A DNA stretch of 64,000 nucleotides from Chrysogorgia sp. JL179-B06 (lineage: Eukaryota; Cnidaria; Anthozoa; Scleralcyonacea; Chrysogorgiidae), in contig JAYKKM010000373.1 of NCBI GenBank assembly GCA_035772405.1, positions 919,501-983,500 on the forward strand, written 5' to 3'. The notes below the pieces were generated by a model. It made no database searches and had not been told where the DNA came from. It was given only the letters and a program-made list of their open reading frames with translations. A program made the position numbers and the translations under genes. Below are positions 1 through 8,464 of the stretch, piece by piece (within the stretch, counting starts at the first letter, position 1; each line of letters starts with the position of its first letter).

Positions 1-122
1 GTGAAAAGAAAAACGTTTACATGTGCTTTGTTAAAAACAGAACAAGCCTTGTCACGTGACTACAGTACATAAATAATTTCTAACATGAAGTTCTGAGTCC
101 ACTTAAAATGTTCATTTCTACA
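1..122 (-). repeat. Partial copia LTR (element continues beyond left edge)
   Basis: These 122 bases equal the last 122 bases (plus-strand order) of the complete LTR at 7291-7482, with no difference seen. They end in CTACA and are followed by TGTAT at 123-127, the same junction as after the complete LTR. In element orientation this is the start (TGTAG...) of a 5' LTR, so the body of another copia copy should lie to the left of the window. A solo LTR is the alternative and cannot be excluded from inside the window. Confidence 0.9.
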
Positions 123-1104
123 TGTATTTGCTTGTTGATGCCTTGTATTTGCTTGCCAATGCATTGTATTTGCTCGCCAAAGCATTGTATTTGCTCGTCA
201 ATGCCTTGTATTTGCTAGTCAATGCCTTGTATTTGCTCGTTGATGCCTTGTATTTGCTAGTCGATGCCTTGCATTTGCCCGTTGATGCCTTGTATTTGCT
301 CGTCAATGCCTTGTATTTGCTCGTCAATGCCTTGTATTTGCTAGACAATGCCCTGTATTTGCTCGTTGATGCCTTGTGTTTGCTCGTCAATGCCTTGTAT
401 GTGCTCGTTGATGCCTTGTATTTGCTCGTTGATGCCTTGTATTTGCTCGTTGATGCCTTGTATTTGCTCGTTGATGCCTTGTATTTGCTCGTTGATGCCT
501 TGTATTTGCTCGTCAATGTTTTGTATTTGCTATTCAATGGCTTGTATTTGCTCGTTGATGCCTTATATTTGCTCGTCAGTGCCTTGTATTTGCTCGTCAA
601 TGCCTTGTATGTGCTCGTTGATGCCTTGTATTTGCTCGTTGATGCCTTGTATTTGCTCGTTGATGCCTTGTATTTGCTCGTTGATGCCTTGTATTTTATC
701 GTTGATGCCGTGTATTTGCTCGTCAATTCTTTGTATTTGCTATTCAATGCCTTGTATTTGCTCGTTGATGCCTTCTATTTGCTCGTGAATGCCTTGTATT
801 TGCTCGTGAATGCCTTGTATTTGCTCGTCAATGCCTTGTAAACTCGTTCATGCCTTGTATTTGCTCGTCGATGCCTTGTATTTGCTAGTCAATGCATTGT
901 ATTTGCTAGTCAATGCCTAGTATTTGCTCGTTGATGCCTTGTATTTGCTATTCAATGCCTTGTATTTGCTCGTTGATGCCTTGTATTTGCTCGTTGATGC
1001 CTTGTATTTGCTCGTTGATGCCTTGTATTTGCTCGTCGATGCCTTGTATTTGCTCGTTGATGCCTTGTATTTGCTCGTCAATGCTTTGTATTTGCTATTC
1101 AATG
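1..1104. repeat. Segmental duplication, copy 1 (LTR end plus flanking satellite)
   Basis: Bases 1-1104 match 7361-8464 without a difference that I could find; the first mismatch is at 1105/8465 (CC versus GG context). The matching stretch spans the LTR end and about 980 bp of satellite with its particular series of variant monomers, so it is shared by descent and not a chance result of repetitive sequence. After a 354-bp local insertion in this copy, similarity resumes at 1271-1747 versus 8277-8753. Confidence 0.9.
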
Positions 1105-3083
1105 CCTTGTATTTGCTCGTTGATGCCTTCTATTTGCTCGTGAATGCCTTGTATTTGCTCGTGAATGCCTTGTATTTGCTCGTCAATGCCTTGTAAACTC
1201 GTTCATGCCTTGTATTTGCTCGTCGATGCCTTGTATTTGCTAGTCAATGCATTGTATTTGCTAGTCAATGCTAGTATTTGCTCGTTGATGCCTTGTATTT
1301 GCTATTCAATGCCTTGTATTTGCTCGTTGATGCCTTGTATTTGCTCGTTGATGCCTTGTATTTGCTCGTTGATGCCTTGTATTTGCTCGTCGATGCCTTG
1401 TATTTGCTCGTTGATGCCTTGTATTTGCTCGTCAATGCTTTGTATTTGCTATTCAATGGCTTGTATTTGCTCGTTGATGCCTTGTATTTGCTCGTCAATG
1501 CCTTGTATTTGCTCGTCAATGCCTTGTATTTGCTCGCCAGTGCCTTGTATTTGCTCGTCAATGCCTTGTATGTGCTCGTTGATGCCTTGTATTTGCTCGT
1601 TGATGCCTTGTATTTGCTCGTTGATGCCTTGTATTTGCTCGTTGATGCCTTGTATTTTATCGTTGATGCCGTGTATTTGCTCGTCAATTATTTGTATTTG
1701 CTATTCAATGCCTTGTATTTGCTCGTTGATGCCTTCTATTTGCTCGTCACTGTCTTGTATTTGCTAGTCAATGCCTTGTATTTGCTCGTCGATGCCTTGT
1801 ATTTGCTCGTCAATGCCTTGTATTTGCTCAACAATGCCTTGTATTTGCTCGTCGATGCCTCGTATTTGCTCGTCAATGCCTTGTATTTGCTCGTCGATGC
1901 CTTTTATTTGCTCATCAATGCCTAGTATTTGCTCGTCGATGCCTTGTATTTGCTCGTCGATGCCTTGTATTTGCTCGTCAATGCCTTGTATTTGCGCGTT
2001 GATGCCTTGTATTTGCTATTCAATACCTTGTATTTGCTCGTTGGTGCCTTGTATTTGCTCGTCAGTGCCTTGTATTTGCTAGTCAATGCATTGTATTTGT
2101 TAGTCAATGCCTTGCATTTGCTCATCAATGCCTTGTATTTGCTCATCAATGCCTTGTATTTGCTCGCTGATGCCTTGTATTTGCTCGTCAATGCCTTGTA
2201 TTTGATAGTCAATGCCTTATATTTGCTCGTTGATACGTTGTATTTGCTCGTCAATGCCTTGTATTTGCTCGTCAATGCCTTGTATTTGCTCGTCAATGCC
2301 TTGTATTTGCTCATCAATGCCTTGTATTTGCTCATCAATGCCTTGTATTTGCTAGTCAATGCGTTGTAATTGCTCATCAATGCCTTGTATTTGCTCGTCG
2401 ATGCCTTGTATTTGCTCCTCAATGCCTTCTATTTGCTAGTCCATGCCTTGTATTTGCTCGTCGATGCCTTGTATTTGCTCGTCAATGACTTGTATTTGCT
2501 CGTTGATGCCTAGTGTTTGCTCGTCAATGCATTGTATTTGCTAGTCAATACCTTGTATTTGCTCATCAATGCCTTGTATTTGCTCGTCAATGCATTTTAT
2601 TTGCTCGTCATTGCCTTGTATTTGCTCGTCAATGCATTGTATTTGCTCGTCAATGCCTTGTATTTGCTCGTTGATGCATTGTATTTGCTAGTCAATGCAT
2701 TGTATTTGCTAGTCAATTCCTTGTATTTGCTCGTCAATGCCTTGTATTTGCTCGTCGATGCCTTGTATTTGCTGGTCAATGCCTTGTATTTGCTAGTCAA
2801 TGCCTTGTATTTGCTCGTCAATGCCTTGGATTTGCTCGTTGATGCATTGTATTTGCTAGTCAATGCATTGTATTTGCTAGTCAATACCTTGTATTTGCTC
2901 GTCAATGCCTTGTATTTGCTCGTCGATGCCTTGTATTTGCCAGTCAATCCCTTGTATTTGCTCGTCAATGCCTTGTATTTGCTCATCAATGCCTTGTATT
3001 TGCTCGTTGATGCCTTGTATTTGCTAGTCAATGCCTTGTATTTGCTAGTCAATGCCTTGTATTTGCTCGTCAATGGCTTGTAT
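123..3083. repeat. 21-bp satellite block A (TATTTGCTCG orientation)
   Basis: Uninterrupted tandem array of the 21-bp monomer, read here as complement of CAAGGCATTGACGAGCAAAT plus A. Variants include CTCGTCAATG, CTCGTTGATG, CTCGTCGATG, CTAGTCAATG and CTATTCAATG. A 17-unit segment of 354 bp is tandemly duplicated (about 917-1270 and 1271-1624). Shorter 19-bp units reading CTTGTAAACTCGTTCATGC occur near 838 and 1194. From about 1750 to 3083 the order of variants is less regular. No gene is supported: reading frames on both strands only translate the monomer. Confidence 0.95.
3079..3083. other. Target-site duplication TGTAT, left copy
   Basis: TGTAT directly before the left LTR equals TGTAT at 7483-7487 directly after the right LTR. 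Removing the element and one copy restores an in-register 21-bp satellite array, so the element inserted into pre-existing satellite by integrase, which leaves a 5-bp duplication in Ty1/copia elements. Confidence 0.92.
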
Positions 3084-3275
3084 TATTGGAATTCTGTATT
3101 GATATTGATCATATATGTACAAACAAAACGAGGAACGTAAAAGAACTGCCTCAGTGAAAAGAAAAACGTTTACATGTGCTTTGTTAAAAACAGAACAAGC
3201 CTTGTCACGTGACTACAGTACATAAATAATTTCTAACATGAAGTTCTGAGTCCACTTAAAATGTTCATTTCTACA
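3084..3275 (-). repeat. 3' LTR of the copia element
   Basis: 192 bp, beginning TATTGGAATT and ending TTTCTACA on the plus strand; in element orientation it runs from TGTAGAAATG to CCAATA. The terminal dinucleotides are TG...TA, one base away from the usual TG...CA. It differs from the right LTR at one site (GATCATATATG here, GATCACATATG there). Confidence 0.95.
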
Positions 3276-3284
3276 CTCCTCCTT
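3276..3284 (-). other. Polypurine tract of the copia element
   Basis: Read on the minus strand this is AAGGAGGAG, directly before the 3' LTR that starts TGTAG. A purine run in this position primes plus-strand DNA synthesis in LTR retroelements. It is short but lies exactly at the LTR boundary. Confidence 0.85.
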
Positions 3285-3302
3285 ACTCATATAACTACAT
3301 GT

Positions 3303-3944
3303 TCAACTACTTATTGATCTGATTCCAGCCATCTTTCTAAGCTTAGTAAATTGAGATTGGCTTAGTCCCTTAGTGAAAATGTCAGCGATCATTTCGTCCG
3401 ATCTGCAGTATCCCAATTTTACGGTAGCTTTAGCGACTTGTTCTCGAACAAAATGATACTTTATGTCGATGTGTTTTGCCCGTCCATGGAACTGTGGATT
3501 TTTAGCCATGCAGATTGCCGCTTGGTTATCCTCTAGTATCAACGTTGCTCCAGTTGGCTTGCTCTTCAGATCAGTTAGAAGCTGTTGGATCCAAACTGCT
3601 TCTTGCGTTGCACTTGCTAGTGCCATGTACTCAGCTTCTGCTGTAGAGAGAGCCACACAGGATTGTTTCTTGCTTCTCCAACTGATTGTTGATCCACTGA
3701 TCTGAAAGATATATCCTGACGTTGATTTTCGGTCATCAAGGTCTCCTGCCCAGTCAGCATCTGAATATCCCACGCATTCGGTCATTTGATTCTTGCCATT
3801 GTAGAGTAATCCCATGTCCTGAGTTCCACTCAGATAACGCATGATGCGTTTAACAGCTGTCCAGTGCTGCTTAGTTGACTCAGCACTGAATCTTGCAACA
3901 TTGCTTACTGCATATGCGATGTCAGGTCTTGTTTTTGTGGACAA
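3303..3944 (-). CDS. copia RNase H domain, separated from the rest of pol by a frameshift
   Basis: An open frame of 213 codons ending TGA at 3303. It carries the C-terminal part of a copia polyprotein: the post-RT motif TRPDIAYAVS near residues 5-14, then RNase H with ADWAGD (D62 in YSDADWAG), the STAEAEY motif (E105), EDNQAA (D139) and ADIFTKGL (D188). These acidic residues match the RNase H catalytic set, which removes the RNA strand of RNA-DNA hybrids during reverse transcription. The open frame continues upstream without ATG to about 4016, into the first copy of a duplicated block. It is in a different frame from the Gag-RT part, so it is a polyprotein fragment and not an independent gene. 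About 28 bp separates the stop from the 3' LTR. Confidence 0.93.
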   Translation of the reverse strand: MSTKTRPDIAYAVSNVARFSAESTKQHWTAVKRIMRYLSGTQDMGLLYNGKNQMTECVGYSDADWAGDLDDRKSTSGYIFQISGSTISWRSKKQSCVALSTAEAEYMALASATQEAVWIQQLLTDLKSKPTGATLILEDNQAAICMAKNPQFHGRAKHIDIKYHFVREQVAKATVKLGYCRSDEMIADIFTKGLSQSQFTKLRKMAGIRSISS

Positions 3945-3980
3945 GTAAAGTAAGTTTCCTACGGCAGATTGATAGCAGAC

Positions 3981-4053
3981 TTGGTCAACACGTTCGTTGT
4001 CTTCTGTTGGCTTTACTTGGTCAACACGTTCGTTTGTCCTCTGTTGGCTTTAC
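3981..4053. repeat. 36/37-bp tandem duplication that breaks the copia frame
   Basis: The block beginning TTGGTCAACACGTTCG is present twice: 3981-4016 (36 bp) and 4017-4053 (37 bp). The second copy has one extra T (CGTTTGTCC versus CGTTGTCT) and one C/T change. A 36-bp duplication alone would keep frame; the extra base shifts it, so translation from the RT side stops in the second copy at about 4021. In the undisturbed frame the RT connection region would run into RNase H here. Confidence 0.9.
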
Positions 4054-7000
4054 TAATTTTGTCCCACATTCAACAGGTGTGCTCACCGGTTTGGAACTTT
4101 CCATGGCAAATTTTTGTAAGATGCTCTTTGTGTATGCTTCTTGGCCGATCCATATTTCTTTCAAATCTGGTTTCTGGACAATTTTAACACCAAGGAAATG
4201 GTGTAATTCCCCCATATCCTTCATTTCAAATTTATTGGCGAGGTCTTTCTTGACTTTATTCATTTGTTGATCACTGTTTCCAGCCAGGAGAATATCATCA
4301 ACGTACACAGCAATGATAAACATTTCTCCCTCTTCCGCGACGTAAATACATGGATCACCAGCGGTTTGCACAAAGCCCATTTTCTTCAACTTGTCGTCAA
4401 GTACAGAGTTCCAACAACGTGGTGATTGTTTGAGACCATAAATGCTTCGGTTTAACTTGCAGACTAGGTGTTCCTTTCCGTTAGCGATAAAACCATCTGG
4501 TTGTTTCATGTAGACTTCCTCCTTGAGTTCTCCATTTAAGAATGCTGTTGTAACGTCCATTTGATGCAGCTTCAGTCCGTGCTGTGCAGCTAGTGCAATT
4601 ATGGTTCGCATTGATTCAAACCTAACCACAGGACAGAATGTTTCATCATACTCATCACCAAACTTCTGACTGAATCCTTGAGCTACCAGACGAGCCTTGT
4701 GTCTTTCAACTGTTCCATCTGCATTGGTCTTGACTTTAAATATCCACTTGCTACCAACTGCTTTCCGATCTTTAGGCAGTTCCACCAGATCCCAAACTTC
4801 ATTAATTTGCAATGAAGCTATTTCTTTTTCCATCGCTTTCTTCCAAGTGGCTTTTTGTGAACTTGCCAGAGCTTCTTTGACAGTTCTTGGCTCATCATTG
4901 TTGTTTGCAGCAGTTGCCCACTCACCATAGCAGTCTGGCACTTTTCGACCTCTCTCAGATCTTCTCAGGACTGCAGGCTCATGTGTCTCATCTACGATAG
5001 GCTCTTCATATGCTGGAAAATCAAGTTCCACATATTTGTTCTTCGGCTCATGTTCTTTGGAAACTTCAGTTCCACAAGATGATTCGTTGAACTTGACATC
5101 TCGACTGTGGAAGACCCTTCCACGTTGCGGATCGTAAAGACGATATCCCTTCGTTTCAGTGCCATAACCCAGAAGAATACACTTTCTGGCTTTGGAGTCC
5201 AATTTCTTCCGTTCGTCCTTTGGCACATGGACATATGCTTTGCATCCAAACACGCGCAGATGCTTCACGTTAGGTCTCTCCTCCATCCAGGCTTCAAATG
5301 GCGTCTTTCCTTTCACTGCAGTGGTGGGACTCCTGTTTCTAAGATATACAGCTGTTGATAATGTTTCTGCCCAGAACTTGTGTGGGAGATTTGCATCAGC
5401 CAACATGGACCTTACAGATTCAACCAAGGTCCGATTCATCCTTTCAGCCACGCCATTTTGTTCTGGTGTCTTTGGCACTGTAAGCTGGTGTCTCACCCCC
5501 TCCTTTTTCAGGTAATTTTCGAACTCTGCTGAGGTGTACTCGCCTCCGTTGTCTGTACGCAAGACTTTGAGCTTTTTACCAGTGGATTTTTCAACCAGGG
5601 CTTTCCACTCCAGAAATTTCCCAAAGACTTCGTCTTTGCGTTTCAAGACATAGACCCATACGTAGTGAGTGTGGTCATCAATAAATGTTAGGAAGTATTC
5701 AGCTCCACTAAGTGATTGTGCATTAATCTTGCCACACACATCACTGTGCACCAACTCAAGTGACTCTTTGGCACATTCACTTCTGTCGACTGGGAATTTG
5801 CTTCGATGATGCTTTCCTTCAGTGCACGATTCACAGAAGTCGATATCTTTGGACTTGTCATAGTCATAGCCGTTGACCAGGTTATCCTTTGCCAGTTTCT
5901 GGAGGTTTTGTACACCAAGGTGACCATATCGCCTGTGCCAGATGACTTCCTTGCTTTCTTGGCTTGGATTTTCTGAAGTAGCATTTGCTTGATGGGTTGT
6001 TACACAGTTCAGGTAATACAGGTTTCCTACTCTGGTAGCAATAGCAATTGGATTTTGATTTTCATCCAGAATGTGGCATCCATCTTCATCAAACTTGACA
6101 GTCTTTCCAGACTTTGTTGCTTTAGGCACACTTAGCAAGTTATAGGACAGGCTTGGAACATACAACACATCTTGTAATATACACTTATTTACCTTCTGGC
6201 TCTTTGGAGACTCTATTTCTGTTATTACAATTCCACGACCAGTTGCTTGGACAACATATCCATCTCCCAATGTGACATCTTGAGGCTTTTCCAGGTTATG
6301 CAATTTGACAAACAGGCTAACATCATTGCATATGTGACAGGTTGCTCCAGAGTCTATGATCCAGGTATTCATTCCTTCATTGGAACTAAATGCATGACTC
6401 ACCATCAACCCCACTTCATCACTGTCTGAGCTGCTGTCTTTTCGTTTCATTTCAACCATATTGTGAGCCTTCTGCTTGTCATGAAGATTCCCCTTCAATT
6501 CCCTATCGCCAACATCATGCTTTGGTGTGTTCAGCTCTCTACAGTTACGTTTGATATGGCCAAACTTTCCACAATGATAACACTTTGGACCTTTACCTCT
6601 CCATTGTTGATTGACAATCATGGCTTTCGTTTCATCACTTGTTTCAGAACCAACTCGTTCCTTTTGCTTTTGTTCCTCGTGCAGTGAACGCTCTGTGACC
6701 ACTTCCATCTTGGACACGTTCACATTTGCCTCGAGGGCCGTTACCAGCATATCGTACGAATCGGGTAAACTCGCTAACAGGTGAATAACTCGATCCTCCT
6801 CCTGAATCGGGTCATCGACAACCGCCAATCCATCGACGATTTCTGTCATCTTCTCGATGTGGTTTTGAATTGACTCTCCGTGTTTCAGTCGCAATGAGTA
6901 GAGCTTACGACGCAATGCCAACTTGTTAGCCCACGTTTTCTTTTGGAATTGATCTGATAGCTTGTCCCAAACCAGAGAAGGGTCTTGTGGATCTCCAAGG

Positions 7001-7173
7001 AGGTACAGCAATGACGGTTCAACAGACAGGACAATGGTTGCCAGAGCACGATCTCTTCTTGCCACGAATTTTGCATATTTTTCAGCTTCTTCTTCACTCG
7101 GAGCCACTTCACTCTTGGCCACAATGCCCCAAAGACCTTCCTTGTACTTTCCAAGTGGGATAATTGGTGCCAT
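4021..7173 (-). CDS. copia Gag-protease-integrase-RT polyprotein, broken at both ends
   Basis: An open frame of 1,050 codons. Residues 1-175 are a Gag (UBN2-type) region, then the CCHC zinc knuckle C198-x2-C201-x4-H206-x4-C211, which binds RNA. The aspartic protease active site is DSGAT at 274-278. Integrase follows: HHCC finger H413, H418, C447, C450, and the catalytic triad D478, D541, E577 with D-x35-E spacing. Reverse transcriptase (RVT_2) covers about 790-1035, with D873 in QMDVTTAFLNG and D959-D960 in YVDDILL. All catalytic residues are present. The 3' end is lost at the 36/37-bp duplication. The ATG at 7173 is probably not the native start: an upstream ATG at 7219 opens a Gag-like N-terminus in another frame, which stops after about 35 codons. 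Codons are ordinary and unlike the satellite. Confidence 0.95.
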   Translation of the reverse strand: MAPIIPLGKYKEGLWGIVAKSEVAPSEEEAEKYAKFVARRDRALATIVLSVEPSLLYLLGDPQDPSLVWDKLSDQFQKKTWANKLALRRKLYSLRLKHGESIQNHIEKMTEIVDGLAVVDDPIQEEDRVIHLLASLPDSYDMLVTALEANVNVSKMEVVTERSLHEEQKQKERVGSETSDETKAMIVNQQWRGKGPKCYHCGKFGHIKRNCRELNTPKHDVGDRELKGNLHDKQKAHNMVEMKRKDSSSDSDEVGLMVSHAFSSNEGMNTWIIDSGATCHICNDVSLFVKLHNLEKPQDVTLGDGYVVQATGRGIVITEIESPKSQKVNKCILQDVLYVPSLSYNLLSVPKATKSGKTVKFDEDGCHILDENQNPIAIATRVGNLYYLNCVTTHQANATSENPSQESKEVIWHRRYGHLGVQNLQKLAKDNLVNGYDYDKSKDIDFCESCTEGKHHRSKFPVDRSECAKESLELVHSDVCGKINAQSLSGAEYFLTFIDDHTHYVWVYVLKRKDEVFGKFLEWKALVEKSTGKKLKVLRTDNGGEYTSAEFENYLKKEGVRHQLTVPKTPEQNGVAERMNRTLVESVRSMLADANLPHKFWAETLSTAVYLRNRSPTTAVKGKTPFEAWMEERPNVKHLRVFGCKAYVHVPKDERKKLDSKARKCILLGYGTETKGYRLYDPQRGRVFHSRDVKFNESSCGTEVSKEHEPKNKYVELDFPAYEEPIVDETHEPAVLRRSERGRKVPDCYGEWATAANNNDEPRTVKEALASSQKATWKKAMEKEIASLQINEVWDLVELPKDRKAVGSKWIFKVKTNADGTVERHKARLVAQGFSQKFGDEYDETFCPVVRFESMRTIIALAAQHGLKLHQMDVTTAFLNGELKEEVYMKQPDGFIANGKEHLVCKLNRSIYGLKQSPRCWNSVLDDKLKKMGFVQTAGDPCIYVAEEGEMFIIAVYVDDILLAGNSDQQMNKVKKDLANKFEMKDMGELHHFLGVKIVQKPDLKEIWIGQEAYTKSILQKFAMESSKPVSTPVECGTKLVKPTEDKRTC

Positions 7174-7219
7174 TCAGCGAAATTATGCTCGCCATTCTCA
7201 CGTTCGAGCCAGAAGCCAT
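7100..7219 (-). pseudogene. Native Gag N-terminus of the copia element, out of frame
   Basis: An ATG at 7217-7219 on the minus strand opens a short frame starting MASGSNVRMAS and reading through NGTNYPTWKVQ, a motif typical of the copia Gag start (N/G-x-N-Y-x-x-W). It then runs out of frame and stops after roughly 35 codons, while the typical following motif KEGLWGIV appears in the main frame at its residues 11-18. The residues normally found between the two motifs are missing, so a small deletion with frameshift lies near 7140-7150. I infer that 7219 is the ancestral start. Confidence 0.75.
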
Positions 7220-7276
7220 CACACAGTACCTTCGAGTATAACTAGTTCACAATTGCTTCTTGAATTTAAATTCCGT

Positions 7277-7290
7277 CTGGGCCCATAACC
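7277..7290 (-). other. Primer-binding site, initiator tRNA-Met anticodon arm
   Basis: The plus strand reads CTGGGCCCATAACC directly before the 5' LTR boundary at 7291. These 14 bases equal the anticodon stem-loop (anticodon CAT) of eukaryotic initiator tRNA-Met. The element RNA therefore carries the complement GGTTATGGGCCCAG. Drosophila copia uses the same internal segment, priming with a half-tRNA cut in the anticodon loop, in place of the tRNA 3' end used by most LTR elements. Confidence 0.9.
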
Positions 7291-7482
7291 TATTGGAATT
7301 CTGTATTGATATTGATCACATATGTACAAACAAAACGAGGAACGTAAAAGAACTGCCTCAGTGAAAAGAAAAACGTTTACATGTGCTTTGTTAAAAACAG
7401 AACAAGCCTTGTCACGTGACTACAGTACATAAATAATTTCTAACATGAAGTTCTGAGTCCACTTAAAATGTTCATTTCTACA
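7291..7482 (-). repeat. 5' LTR of the copia element
   Basis: 192 bp, 191 of them identical to the left LTR. In element orientation it would hold the promoter and transcription start; I see no TATA box clear enough to annotate. It is followed by TGTAT (7483-7487), the right copy of the target duplication. Confidence 0.95.
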
Positions 7483-8464
7483 TGTATTTGCTTGTTGATG
7501 CCTTGTATTTGCTTGCCAATGCATTGTATTTGCTCGCCAAAGCATTGTATTTGCTCGTCAATGCCTTGTATTTGCTAGTCAATGCCTTGTATTTGCTCGT
7601 TGATGCCTTGTATTTGCTAGTCGATGCCTTGCATTTGCCCGTTGATGCCTTGTATTTGCTCGTCAATGCCTTGTATTTGCTCGTCAATGCCTTGTATTTG
7701 CTAGACAATGCCCTGTATTTGCTCGTTGATGCCTTGTGTTTGCTCGTCAATGCCTTGTATGTGCTCGTTGATGCCTTGTATTTGCTCGTTGATGCCTTGT
7801 ATTTGCTCGTTGATGCCTTGTATTTGCTCGTTGATGCCTTGTATTTGCTCGTTGATGCCTTGTATTTGCTCGTCAATGTTTTGTATTTGCTATTCAATGG
7901 CTTGTATTTGCTCGTTGATGCCTTATATTTGCTCGTCAGTGCCTTGTATTTGCTCGTCAATGCCTTGTATGTGCTCGTTGATGCCTTGTATTTGCTCGTT
8001 GATGCCTTGTATTTGCTCGTTGATGCCTTGTATTTGCTCGTTGATGCCTTGTATTTTATCGTTGATGCCGTGTATTTGCTCGTCAATTCTTTGTATTTGC
8101 TATTCAATGCCTTGTATTTGCTCGTTGATGCCTTCTATTTGCTCGTGAATGCCTTGTATTTGCTCGTGAATGCCTTGTATTTGCTCGTCAATGCCTTGTA
8201 AACTCGTTCATGCCTTGTATTTGCTCGTCGATGCCTTGTATTTGCTAGTCAATGCATTGTATTTGCTAGTCAATGCCTAGTATTTGCTCGTTGATGCCTT
8301 GTATTTGCTATTCAATGCCTTGTATTTGCTCGTTGATGCCTTGTATTTGCTCGTTGATGCCTTGTATTTGCTCGTTGATGCCTTGTATTTGCTCGTCGAT
8401 GCCTTGTATTTGCTCGTTGATGCCTTGTATTTGCTCGTCAATGCTTTGTATTTGCTATTCAATG
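7361..8464. repeat. Segmental duplication, copy 2
   Basis: Second copy of 1-1104, offset 7,360 bp. It includes the last 122 bp of the right LTR and the satellite that follows it, including a distinctive run of variant monomers (GTGTTTGC, TATGTGCTCG, ATTTTATCG, CAATTCTTTG). The offset implies that the duplicated unit comprised the copia element together with about 3 kb of satellite. Confidence 0.9.

Larger units (their letters stand above)
3084..7482 (-). mobile_element. Ty1/copia LTR retrotransposon, full length, pol frame broken
   Basis: A 4,399-bp element coding on the minus strand. It has two 192-bp LTRs (3084-3275 and 7291-7482), a primer-binding site next to the right (5') LTR, a purine tract next to the left (3') LTR, and a 5-bp TSD. 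Domain order is Gag zinc knuckle, aspartic protease, integrase, reverse transcriptase, RNase H; integrase before RT defines copia. The LTRs differ by a single base, so insertion is recent on an evolutionary scale, or the LTRs have been homogenised. Two lesions break the single expected frame: one near the Gag N-terminus and one between RT and RNase H. There is no envelope frame. The copy therefore looks unable to make a complete polyprotein. Confidence 0.96.

Noticed and set aside
3893..4270. Plus-strand frames inside the copia element, also at 4697-4930 and 6962-7288
   Set aside because: They are antisense shadows of the minus-strand polyprotein and show no family motif.
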